Below are positions 46,167-53,328 of a stretch of 64,000 nucleotides of DNA, piece after piece. How positions within the stretch are numbered: the first letter of the stretch is position 1; every line of letters begins with the position of its first letter. The translations under genes and the position numbers were made by a program. The notes beneath the pieces are model-generated. The model saw nothing but the letters and a program-made list of their open reading frames with translations. It had not been told where the DNA came from and made no database searches. This DNA comes from Spirulina subsalsa PCC 9445 (lineage in GTDB: Bacteria > Cyanobacteriota > Cyanobacteriia > Cyanobacteriales > Spirulinaceae). The stretch spans positions 1 through 64,000 of the forward strand of contig NZ_ALVR01000010.1 in assembly GCF_000314005.1 (NCBI RefSeq). The letters run 5' to 3'.

Positions 46167-46523
46167 TTAGGCAGTCCGCATCGGGTAGTTCACGAGAAAC
46201 TCACTCCCAGTCTCATAGGTTTCCAAAACTCGATCTAATTGAGTGAGTTCAAAAATCATACGAATAGAAGCGGAAACCGAACAACAGATTAAACGCTGTC
46301 CTAATCCCTTAGCAAACTTGACAATAGAGACTAAAACCATCAGTCCATCCCGGTCTAACGATTGAATGTCAGAAAAGTCTAGTAGGAGAACTGAAGTATT
46401 AGAACCAACCATAGTATGGTCTAACAGTTGACGTTGCACTTCAAAAGCATGGTTAGAATTCAGGGAGCCTTTGAGTTGTACAACCGTTAATTGTGAATCA
46501 TAAGGAAGCATTTGCCTAATCAT
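46167..46523 (-). CDS. STAS-domain protein without the phosphorylatable serine
   Basis: The 118-residue protein is a single STAS domain. It has LTVVQLKGSLNSNHAFEVQRQL, then VLLLDFSDIQSLDRDGLMVLVSIVKFA around residues 45-71, the strand-turn-helix that carries the regulatory Ser in anti-sigma-factor antagonists. Here the usual D-S-S/A-G reads D57-R58-D59-G60, so the phosphorylation site is lost. In partner-switching systems the unphosphorylated form is the active one, so this protein may be constitutively competent or act in another way. It lies between the ABC exporter and the initiating sugar transferase, which suggests a link with polysaccharide output. Confidence 0.85.
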   Translation of the reverse strand: MIRQMLPYDSQLTVVQLKGSLNSNHAFEVQRQLLDHTMVGSNTSVLLLDFSDIQSLDRDGLMVLVSIVKFAKGLGQRLICCSVSASIRMIFELTQLDRVLETYETGSEFLVNYPMRTA

Positions 46524-46642
46524 TGTTTAATTAATCCCTTCTCTAAATGATTTAACGGGAAAAATGTTGAGGAAACCTGTTCAATCACAGGTTACACATC
46601 ACAAAGAGCCCATATCTAGAACAACAGAAAAATTCTAAACCT

Positions 46643-47317
46643 CTAGCAAGCGCCAATACGAGCAAAAACTACATGAACGGTTTTGGCAATAATAATCAGG
46701 TCATAGAAGGGATACCAAGCATTTTGATAGCGCAAATCTAAAGCTACCACTTCCTCAAAGTCTTTAATACTTGAACGTCCATTCACTTGCCATTCCCCAG
46801 TCAAACCTGGTTTTACATTCAGCCGTTGCCAGTGATGAGTGCTATAACGAGAGACTTCATCTTCCGTTGGGGGACGAGTTCCCACTAAGCTCATATCTCC
46901 CCGTAAAACATTCCAGAATTGGGGAAATTCATCCAAACTAGAAGCACGCAAAAGACGACCCACACGGGTAATTCGGGGATCTGCGTCATTCTTAAAAATC
47001 AGACCTTGCGCTTGATTATTAACTTGTTCTTTGAGACGATCTGCGTCTACAACCATTGACCGGAATTTCCAAATAGTAAAGGGTTTACCATGGAGTCCGT
47101 AACGCTTCTGACTGTAAAGCACGGGACCGGGGGAATCAATTTGGATAGCCAGGGCAATGGGTATAAAAATCACCGCTAAAATAACCAAACCTACCAAACT
47201 GCCCAAAATATCTAAGAAACGCTTAAAGAGAGAGTTAGTTGAAGGGTGAAAAGTCGCACCGGGGAAATAAATCCCTTGGTTGATGTCTTGAAATAAGGCT
47301 GAATTAGACAAGTTCAT
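46643..47317 (-). CDS. Initiating polyprenyl-phosphate sugar transferase (WcaJ/WbaP C-terminal domain type)
   Basis: The 224-residue protein contains a single membrane re-entrant helix (LFKRFLDILGSLVGLVILAV, about 28-60). After it come PGPVLYSQKRYGLHGKPFTI, KFRSMVVDAD, and the C-terminal DLRYQNAWYPFYDLIIIAKTV. These define monotopic phosphoglycosyl transferases, which load hexose-1-phosphate on undecaprenyl phosphate. The catalytic Asp-Glu pair is at LDEFPQFWNVLRGDMSLVGTRP near 140. It is the short form without the N-terminal CoA-binding-like domain. It provides a second initiation route, mechanistically different from the WecA-like enzyme at 22933. Confidence 0.9.
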   Translation of the reverse strand: MNLSNSALFQDINQGIYFPGATFHPSTNSLFKRFLDILGSLVGLVILAVIFIPIALAIQIDSPGPVLYSQKRYGLHGKPFTIWKFRSMVVDADRLKEQVNNQAQGLIFKNDADPRITRVGRLLRASSLDEFPQFWNVLRGDMSLVGTRPPTEDEVSRYSTHHWQRLNVKPGLTGEWQVNGRSSIKDFEEVVALDLRYQNAWYPFYDLIIIAKTVHVVFARIGAC

Positions 47318-47356
47318 AAGGGCTGCACTCCGAATGAAGGAAAAAGTTGGACGAGA

Positions 47357-48598
47357 TTAAACGGTGACAGGGATAGATTCGGGAACAAGATAATCGAGGA
47401 AAAAATCTAGGGTTTCAGGTTTGAGCCAACCTTTCTGGACGGCCATTTCCCCAAAACGCTCACCCCGGTGGGATTGTTCCTGTAAGATGACTTTTATCTG
47501 TTCACTATCTAATAAAGCAGCCGATTTTAAGTAATACCCTAAAGGCTGTTTACAAGGAGCAACTACGACTTTAGGTAACTGTTCAACAAAAAAGTCTACA
47601 GTTTCCGGTCGTAACCATCCCTGCTGTACCAACAATTCTCCAAAACGGAGATGACGAGATTGAGCTTGTAAATGACAAATTCGGTTAATTTGATCTTCGG
47701 ATAATAAACCCGCTTGATAGAGTAGCTGACCAATGGGGATAGAAGTTTGGAACAGCAAGGAATCGACGGTTGGCAAAGGGAAGGGTTCAGCAACCGGACG
47801 AGTTTCTAAGTACAATTGCTTGGTAGCTAACCAAAGAAAGGGCGGAATGGTTTGTGCGTAGCGCTTCCAGAGGCGTTGAGGTTCTTGAACTAAGCGATAG
47901 AGCCATTCTAAACCCATTTGGCGTATTTGTTCGGGAGCGTGTTTAAGCAAACCCGCATAAACGGGGAAAACGCCACCTAAACCTACCATAACCGCTTGAA
48001 TTTTCCCTTTATGTTGTGCAATCCAACGTTCTTGTTTAGGGCATCCCAAGGAGACAAAAACTAGACCAGCACCACTTTGATTAATTTTTTTAATTAAGGC
48101 GGTATCTTCGGTAGGAGTTAATGCACGGAAGGGTAAGGGTTCCATCCCGGCAATGGTTAGCTGGGGAAATTGTTGTTCTAGCTTCTGCCTCATCTGGGCT
48201 AGAACTTCAGAATGTGACCCCACAAAATAAACACTGACACCACAATATTGGGCCAGTGTACAGGATTTGAGCAGAATGTCCATCCCAGCTACTCGGTCTT
48301 GAAAGCTTGCCCCCAGCAGACGTAACATCCAAACGAGGGGCATTCCATCGGGAGTCACGAGATCCGAAGCGTTGAGAATTTGGGCAAAGTCAGGATGCCA
48401 ATGGGCTTCCATGAGCATATGAACATTGGCAACACAGACGGATTTACTCTGGTGTTGCTGCGCCCAAGCGACCATGGTTTGAACTTGTTCTTCTAGACGT
48501 AAAGCGGTAACAGAAGAACTGATCAACCGTTTGGAAGGAATTGCAGGAAAGTCACCCAATCGAGATCGGGGGACAGTTTCACTGATTGATTGTGCCAT
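47357..48598 (-). CDS. WecG/TagA/CpsF (GT26) glycosyltransferase with two C-terminal GspE-N-like repeats
   Basis: Residues about 25-255 are a GT26 enzyme: VANVHMLMEAHWHPDFAQIL, LVTPDGMPLVWMLRLLGA with the catalytic Asp, FVSLGCPKQERWIAQH and MVGLGGVFPVYAG. GT26 transferases add the second sugar on a membrane carrier. Residues about 280-405 hold two similar helical segments (IGQLLYQAGLLSEDQINRIC and LGYYLKSAALLDSEQIKVIL, each followed by FGELLVQ/FGEMAVQ and GWL-x-PET-x-DFF). They resemble the small N-terminal domain of type II/IV pilus ATPases, which in some proteins binds c-di-GMP. This tail is not part of ordinary GT26 enzymes. Confidence 0.82.
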   Translation of the reverse strand: MAQSISETVPRSRLGDFPAIPSKRLISSSVTALRLEEQVQTMVAWAQQHQSKSVCVANVHMLMEAHWHPDFAQILNASDLVTPDGMPLVWMLRLLGASFQDRVAGMDILLKSCTLAQYCGVSVYFVGSHSEVLAQMRQKLEQQFPQLTIAGMEPLPFRALTPTEDTALIKKINQSGAGLVFVSLGCPKQERWIAQHKGKIQAVMVGLGGVFPVYAGLLKHAPEQIRQMGLEWLYRLVQEPQRLWKRYAQTIPPFLWLATKQLYLETRPVAEPFPLPTVDSLLFQTSIPIGQLLYQAGLLSEDQINRICHLQAQSRHLRFGELLVQQGWLRPETVDFFVEQLPKVVVAPCKQPLGYYLKSAALLDSEQIKVILQEQSHRGERFGEMAVQKGWLKPETLDFFLDYLVPESIPVTV

Positions 48599-48610
48599 AA
48601 TTAAACCCCG

Positions 48611-48626
48611 TCATCTTTAAAGATGA
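48611..48626. promoter_or_regulatory. 16-bp perfect palindrome before the GT26 start
   Basis: TCATCTTTAAAGATGA is a perfect palindrome ending 12 bases upstream of the GT26 start codon at 48598. It lies in the 5' leader of that transcript and could be an operator or a leader hairpin that hides the ribosome binding site. Confidence 0.55.
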
Positions 48627-48780
48627 TTCACTTAATGAAGACCCGTCGCCAGCCAAGCATTCCGTTAGGAGGTGCTTGAGATTGTCGGAAGCTGGAAAAA
48701 ATCTTCTGTTGACAGATGCCAGTACATACCCTGTAGAAGCTTTTCATCCAACGTAGAAAATAAGAAGCCTTACTTACGCT

Positions 48781-48809
48781 GTTATACTGAAAGTTGAGCG
48801 AAAGGTCAA
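48781..48809 (-). promoter_or_regulatory. Sigma-70-type promoter for the GT26 gene
   Basis: On the minus strand TTGACC (48809-48804) and TATAAC (48786-48781) are separated by exactly 17 bases. Transcription would begin near 48774 and run into the GT26, sugar transferase and STAS genes after a leader of about 175 bases. The match is good for both hexamers; no start-site data exist. Confidence 0.55.
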
Positions 48810-48855
48810 GGTAATCTAGTTGTTTTTACGGAGAAGCCAGAAGAGGTCAAGTGAA

Positions 48856-48947
48856 GAGAATCTTTAGATTCTTGGGGAAATCAGAGGGTAGCTTTACAGA
48901 ATCTTTACGTTATAGCCTGACTCAGCCGCTAGTTTTACAGAATCTTT
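48856..48947. repeat. Three AGAATCTTTA repeats at exact 41-bp spacing
   Basis: AGAATCTTTA starts at 48856, 48897 and 48938, spaced 41 and 41 bases. The second and third copies are preceded by TTTAC, so TTTAC-type pentamers recur there at 11-base spacing (CTTTACAGAATCTTTACG). The first copy is part of a perfect dyad AGAATC-TTTA-GATTCT. The array lies 47-138 bases upstream of the -35 box of the GT26 promoter. The 555-base gap 48599-49153 otherwise holds no gene. Confidence 0.7.
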
Positions 48948-49153
48948 ATATTTTGGGTCAAAAAGTTATCAGTTCTTTAAGGAAGGGGAACTGGACTTTA
49001 GGTCAGCTTTAATTTATCTGCTTAAAAGTTTCAGGAAAATTTAACAATTCGGGGGGATAATCTTAACAAAAGTTCATGACTGCGAGAAAATACTCAGATT
49101 TAGCTCATCGTCGGGAAGCCCCGCACTGTACAAATGTCAGTGTCGGAAGGATG

Positions 49154-51514
49154 TCACCGGAGATTTTTCCGAAATTTAGTGTCGTTGGCCAAGCGTCCTG
49201 TTGGGAAGGGAGAGGGGGCAGGATCAAAGGTTTTGACAGGAACAACGGCAGGGTCAGACTCCCTGGGCAGGTAATGAGCATAATCACTGGGAGCGCGACT
49301 CGGTAAAGTTTTGGAGCGATTGGCAATGACACCGAGCAAGGGATTACCAGAAACTCGTAGGTCGTAGAGGGCTTGCTCTAGGATGGAACGTTTTATCTGA
49401 CCTAGACCTGCAACGAGAATTACGCCGTCGGTGTGGGTGGCGACTAGATGACTATCGGCTAAACCGAGGACGGGGGGAGCGTCGTAAATGACTAAATCAA
49501 AGGCTTCGGAGAGTTGGTGCATGAGGTCTTCCATTTTTTGGGAGGCGATTAACCGAATGGGGTCGGGGGGCATAGACCCTGTGGTTAAAATGGAAAGGTT
49601 TTCTTCGAGGGGTGATCGCTGAATGGCGGCGTTTACCTCCAATTCCCCCGCCAAGACGTTGGTTAAGCCATAAGCATTGATCAATCCTAAATGGGTATGA
49701 ACCCGAGGACGGCGTAAATCAGTATCCACCAATAAGACCCGTTGATCCATAGCGGCCGCTGCGATCGCCAAATGAACCGCCACCGTCGATTTACCCTCCC
49801 CCGGTTCAGAAGAAGTAATCACCAAAGACCTTAACCAATGATCCGGCGAAAGCAGACGAATATTCGTACAGAGCGAACGAAACGCCTCCGCCAACATCAA
49901 AGCCTCATAACGGCGATTAGACCCCACCCCAGCCCCTTGGGAGGGACGCGAGACAAAAGGAATCGGCGGCAAAACCCCCTGTAGCCAAATCCACGCCTCC
50001 CGGAACTGCTGAACCAAAGACACCGACTCCTCTAACCCCCCTTCCAGACTCATCCCAAGAGAACGAGTCGGAGTAAAACTCCCCTCAGCCGGAGCAAGAT
50101 TAATCTCCTTCTGCCAAGGAATCACACCCAAAAGAGGTAGTTTGCTTGTCTTTTTAATCTCTTGATAACTATATAGAGTATCATTTAACTTATCAAACCC
50201 CAAGGCCAAACCACAACCGAGCATTAAACCCACAATTGCCCCTAAAGCCCCATTTTTCTTACCACTAGAGCGAGAGGGTTTAGGCTCCCCAGCCGGAGAA
50301 AGGAGTCGCCAAGGTTTTTCCCGTTGAGCGGCATCAATACGCAAGGCTTCTCGCTTCGAGAGAAACTGATTCAAATTATCCGTGGCAATCTGTAACTCCC
50401 GTTGAATATCCGTATATTCACGAGTAATAACCGATAACCGCTTAATTTGTTCAGCCAAGCGATTCGCCGACAGAGTAAGAGCATTATTCCGTTTTTCCAA
50501 CTCCCGAATTAACGCCAACATCTCCGACTGCACCCGCTCCGCCTCTCGATAGAGCAAAGGAATTAAACTCGCCCGTTGTTGCTGTAAAAGACGCATTTCA
50601 GGGCTATTCTCCAGATATAAAACCGACTGTTGAGCCATATCAGTATCAATCTGTTGCAGTTGGGCTAATAAACCCTGATAACGGGGATTATCCCTCAAAA
50701 CAGAAGCCGCCGCCTGTTCAGGGGATTTCGTCGTCAACTCATTCACTAAATCTTCATATAAAGCCCGTAATTCATCCAATTGTACCTGAGTCGTCAACTG
50801 CTGTTGTTCAACCGCACTAATTTGAGTAGAAAGCTGTTGTCCCGTCATTTCCGGGTTCACTAAATTATTACTTTGACGAATCTTTTGTAAACGTTCCTGT
50901 TGAGAATCCACTCGTTGACGCAAATGAGGCAGTTGGTCTTCAACAAACTGAATCCCTTGACGAATATCACTTTGACGTTCATCTAAACTATGCTGAAGAT
51001 ACGCTTCCGACACTCGTTGTAAAACATCCTCAACCAACTGAGGATTAGAACTGGTATAACCAACACTTAAAACATCCTTCACATCATTACGAATAACCAA
51101 TCCAGCATTCAAAATACCATAATGAAAACCGGGATACTTCAAAGATAGTTCTTCCGCAATAGGTCCCAATAAATCTGGACTCCGCAAGAGTTTCAGCCGA
51201 ACATCATCTACCTGAACCGCTACAATTTCCTCACGACTACTTAACGCTTCAGGACTAAGCGAGGAAATAATCTTGGTTTCCAAGGTAACAGGTTGGGTGA
51301 GAAGTTCAAAATTCGCTTGATAAACCGTCGGTTGATTTTTTGCTCTTAAATAACCCAAACTGCCCATCACAACAGTTAAGCCAATAATCAGCAGCACCTG
51401 ACGACGTAAAGCACCCACCAGCTGCCCTAACTGCATTCCACCCTCATCATCAGTTGGATAAGGGACAGAGAGTTGAACACGGGAGGAAGATGGAGAAGAA
51501 TTTCCAGTCTGCAT
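49154..51514 (-). CDS. Polysaccharide co-polymerase / tyrosine autokinase (Wzc-like)
   Basis: I start at ATG 51514 (MQTGNSSPSSSRVQLSVPYP); the frame is open 41 codons further up, but that stretch is not conserved-looking. Residues 30-70 carry the first membrane helix of a Wzz domain. A long coiled-coil periplasmic part follows (about 170-440), and a second helix near 450 (NGALGAIVGLMLGCGLALGF). The kinase domain has Walker A SSEPGEGKSTVAVHL near 590, Walker A' RVLLVDTDLRRPRVH and Walker B LVIYDAPPVLG. It controls chain length and assembly. The C-terminal tail has only two Tyr residues, far fewer than the tyrosine cluster of E. coli Wzc. Confidence 0.88.
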   Translation of the reverse strand: MQTGNSSPSSSRVQLSVPYPTDDEGGMQLGQLVGALRRQVLLIIGLTVVMGSLGYLRAKNQPTVYQANFELLTQPVTLETKIISSLSPEALSSREEIVAVQVDDVRLKLLRSPDLLGPIAEELSLKYPGFHYGILNAGLVIRNDVKDVLSVGYTSSNPQLVEDVLQRVSEAYLQHSLDERQSDIRQGIQFVEDQLPHLRQRVDSQQERLQKIRQSNNLVNPEMTGQQLSTQISAVEQQQLTTQVQLDELRALYEDLVNELTTKSPEQAAASVLRDNPRYQGLLAQLQQIDTDMAQQSVLYLENSPEMRLLQQQRASLIPLLYREAERVQSEMLALIRELEKRNNALTLSANRLAEQIKRLSVITREYTDIQRELQIATDNLNQFLSKREALRIDAAQREKPWRLLSPAGEPKPSRSSGKKNGALGAIVGLMLGCGLALGFDKLNDTLYSYQEIKKTSKLPLLGVIPWQKEINLAPAEGSFTPTRSLGMSLEGGLEESVSLVQQFREAWIWLQGVLPPIPFVSRPSQGAGVGSNRRYEALMLAEAFRSLCTNIRLLSPDHWLRSLVITSSEPGEGKSTVAVHLAIAAAAMDQRVLLVDTDLRRPRVHTHLGLINAYGLTNVLAGELEVNAAIQRSPLEENLSILTTGSMPPDPIRLIASQKMEDLMHQLSEAFDLVIYDAPPVLGLADSHLVATHTDGVILVAGLGQIKRSILEQALYDLRVSGNPLLGVIANRSKTLPSRAPSDYAHYLPRESDPAVVPVKTFDPAPSPFPTGRLANDTKFRKNLR

Positions 51515-51627
51515 GATTAACTTAGAGTTGGAGGTTGAAGAACAAGATACGAGAAAGACAGAACCACGCTTATAGAACCTCCCTACAATTATAGGTTTTC
51601 GGCTTCTGTGATTAGTCTTGTAACCTC

Positions 51628-51733
51628 CTCCCGACACCGACCCTACGGGTACGGTGCGGGCTTCCCCATATCACTATGAGGCTTTCCTGCTTCTACGGGA
51701 GGCTCTAGATGTCTTTTTAGGGACATCCCCGAT
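51628..51733 (-). mobile_element. Solo right end of a TnpB-type element
   Basis: These 106 bases match 57303-57408 at 100 of 106 positions by eye. Starting with CTCCCGAC, they contain the right-end hairpins and the end of the tnpB frame, but only a small tnpB piece remains attached. The flanking bases on the outer side differ from those at 57303, so CTCCCGAC marks the true terminus. Confidence 0.75.
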
Positions 51734-51735
51734 CA

Positions 51736-51807
51736 CATAGCTTTTAGATTCAAATCTTCAGCAAAAATGATATTGGCTTGGTCACAAAGATGATGAGCTA
51801 ACTCCAA
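51736..51807 (-). pseudogene. Internal tnpB scrap
   Basis: The frame encodes LELAHHLCDQANIIFAEDLN, equivalent to the second RuvC motif of TnpB (compare FKLAHQLCDGVGMVFVEDIN in the intact gene next door). It is cut on both sides and joined to the solo right end. The Glu-Asp of the motif is kept, but nothing functional can remain. Confidence 0.7.
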
Positions 51808-51862
51808 AGTAGAGGTTAATCCAGAAAATAGCATCAAGACTCCCAAAGAAAAACTCGCAACC

Positions 51863-51878
51863 CACCACTTAAGTGGTG
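51863..51878. repeat. Perfect palindrome CACCACTTAAGTGGTG
   Basis: A 16-base perfect palindrome lies 26 bases outside the right terminus of the tnpB element that begins at 51904. Its position between two insertion remnants suggests that it is an end hairpin of a further lost element or a hairpin used as insertion target. Confidence 0.55.
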
Positions 51879-51945
51879 AGCATCGGCAGTATGTCAATTG
51901 AACCTCCCATCGCTGAAAGCGAGGGATTCCCATATAGACTCTTAT

Positions 51946-53130
51946 CTAGACCGAAGTCCCCGACAGAACGCCATTACTGGGCTGTTTGACCACGGGCGCA
52001 CCGACCGCAGTTAATCCACGCTGTTTTACTATTATTGAAGCAGCAACATCCCGATCCACGGTGTAGCCACATTCAGAGCAAGAGTGAACCCTTTGAGAGA
52101 GTTCTTTCTTCCCTGTATGGGTTCCACATTCAGGACAAACTTGAGAGGTATAGTCTGGATTTACCTTGGCAAAATATGTATCCGTTTGAGAACAAACATA
52201 TTCCAAAATAGTAAAGAATTGACCTAAACCCATATCTAGAGACTGCTTACAGAATAGTCCTCTACTCCAAGCTGTGAAGTTAATATCTTCAACAAATACC
52301 ATCCCGACTCCATCACAGAGTTGATGGGCTAACTTGAAGTGGTAATCCTTTCTTCTGTTGGCTACAGCTTCATATAATAGAGCGATCCGATGCTGTAGTT
52401 TCTGCCATTTATTGGACCCTTTGTCTTTATTTTTAAGCCTTCTTTGTAGTAATTTAATCTTACGCCGTGCTTTATCTAAAAACTTCGGCCTAGGAAGAGT
52501 CAAACCATCGGAAGTTGCCAGCATACTTTGAATCCCAACATCAATCCCCAAAGCGTGACCATGAGGTATTGGGGTTGGGATATTAACATCAAGCTCAATT
52601 GCTAAGTTGACATAGTAACCCGATGCTTTCTTGATTACTTGAACTTGTTTGATCTTAAAACCCTCTGGAATATCCCGTGACTTGACAAACTTAACTTCCC
52701 CCAATAGAGGCATCTTTAGCTTGTTACCATTGACTTCAATTCTGCTACTAACTAAATTAAAAGACTTCATGTTCCTTTTGAAGCGAGGAAAACCTAGTCC
52801 CTTGCTTTTCATGTCGTTAAACGCCCGCTCTAATTTCCGCAATGTTTGCTGCATCGCTTGGGCATTACCAGACTTAAGGAAATCGTTAGTCTTTTTAGCT
52901 TGGGTTAAATTGGCAGATTGAGTAGGGTAGTTAGGATATTCAAAGGGAGCAACAATATATTCTGAACGAATAGAGCAAGCGTTGACCTGACAACTACGAC
53001 TGTTATACCAAAGCTTTCTTTGAACCAAAGCATAGTTCCAAACAGATTGGCAGACAGTTAAATTTAATTCGATCTTCTCTGTCTGCTCTTTGGTTGGAAT
53101 TATCTTATAGTTGTAAGTAAGGTTAAGCAC
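51946..53130 (-). CDS. tnpB: TnpB RNA-guided endonuclease (IS605 OrfB)
   Basis: The 394-residue protein opens NYKIIPTKEQTEKIELNLTV, the usual TnpB N-terminus. It keeps all three RuvC acidic motifs: GIDVGIQSM (Asp, about 195), VFVEDINF (Glu, about 280) and DRDVAASIIV (Asp, about 360). Between the last two lies a four-Cys zinc ribbon (CPECG, then CSECG). TnpB uses an omega RNA made from the element's right end plus adjacent flanking bases as guide. The first guide bases here would read GTTCAATTGACATACTGCCG. Length is normal and no damage is visible, so it may be active. It lies 199 bases downstream of the rep gene stop. Confidence 0.88.
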   Translation of the reverse strand: MLNLTYNYKIIPTKEQTEKIELNLTVCQSVWNYALVQRKLWYNSRSCQVNACSIRSEYIVAPFEYPNYPTQSANLTQAKKTNDFLKSGNAQAMQQTLRKLERAFNDMKSKGLGFPRFKRNMKSFNLVSSRIEVNGNKLKMPLLGEVKFVKSRDIPEGFKIKQVQVIKKASGYYVNLAIELDVNIPTPIPHGHALGIDVGIQSMLATSDGLTLPRPKFLDKARRKIKLLQRRLKNKDKGSNKWQKLQHRIALLYEAVANRRKDYHFKLAHQLCDGVGMVFVEDINFTAWSRGLFCKQSLDMGLGQFFTILEYVCSQTDTYFAKVNPDYTSQVCPECGTHTGKKELSQRVHSCSECGYTVDRDVAASIIVKQRGLTAVGAPVVKQPSNGVLSGTSV

Positions 53131-53166
53131 TCAATTCTTGCTCATTGTTGGCAAGATTATAGCAGG

Positions 53167-53253
53167 ATTTTACAATTTGGGGTATGCTGTTGTAATATGT
53201 CGTCATTCATCCCGTCGATAAAATCGAGGGTCTTCTTCCGACGATCAAGATAA
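53167..53253 (-). repeat. Left-end block of the tnpB element, also present at 57697-57783
   Basis: The 87 bases starting ATTTTACAATT and ending CGATCAAGATAA differ from 57697-57783 at three positions only. They contain a small hairpin CGAT-AAA-ATCG and lie just upstream of tnpB, as a left end should. Confidence 0.8.
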
Positions 53254-53328
53254 TAAGAATCTGTGAGAGGTCAGAAATTTCCCCTCTCAAGACTAAAAAA
53301 GTTATCAAATGGAACTCACCAAATGACA

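Larger units (their letters stand above)
51904..53253 (-). mobile_element. Complete TnpB-only IS200/IS605-type element
   Basis: The right end is inferred at CTCCC 51904, with a hairpin CCCATCGCT-GAA-AGCGAGGG. The left end is the 87-base block 53167-53253, which matches 57697-57783 at 84 of 87 positions. Both ends and an intact tnpB are present, but no TnpA transposase gene, so movement would need TnpA in trans. Boundaries are inferred from repeat comparison only. Confidence 0.7.

Noticed and set aside
49076-49306. Plus-strand frame in front of and inside the 3' end of the Wzc gene
   Set aside because: Most of it is antisense to the Wzc coding region, no start signal is present, and the composition follows the Wzc codons.
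51733-51933. Stand-alone 66-residue gene
   Set aside because: Only about 24 residues match TnpB, and the rest is a translation of end hairpins and flanking sequence. It is part of element debris.
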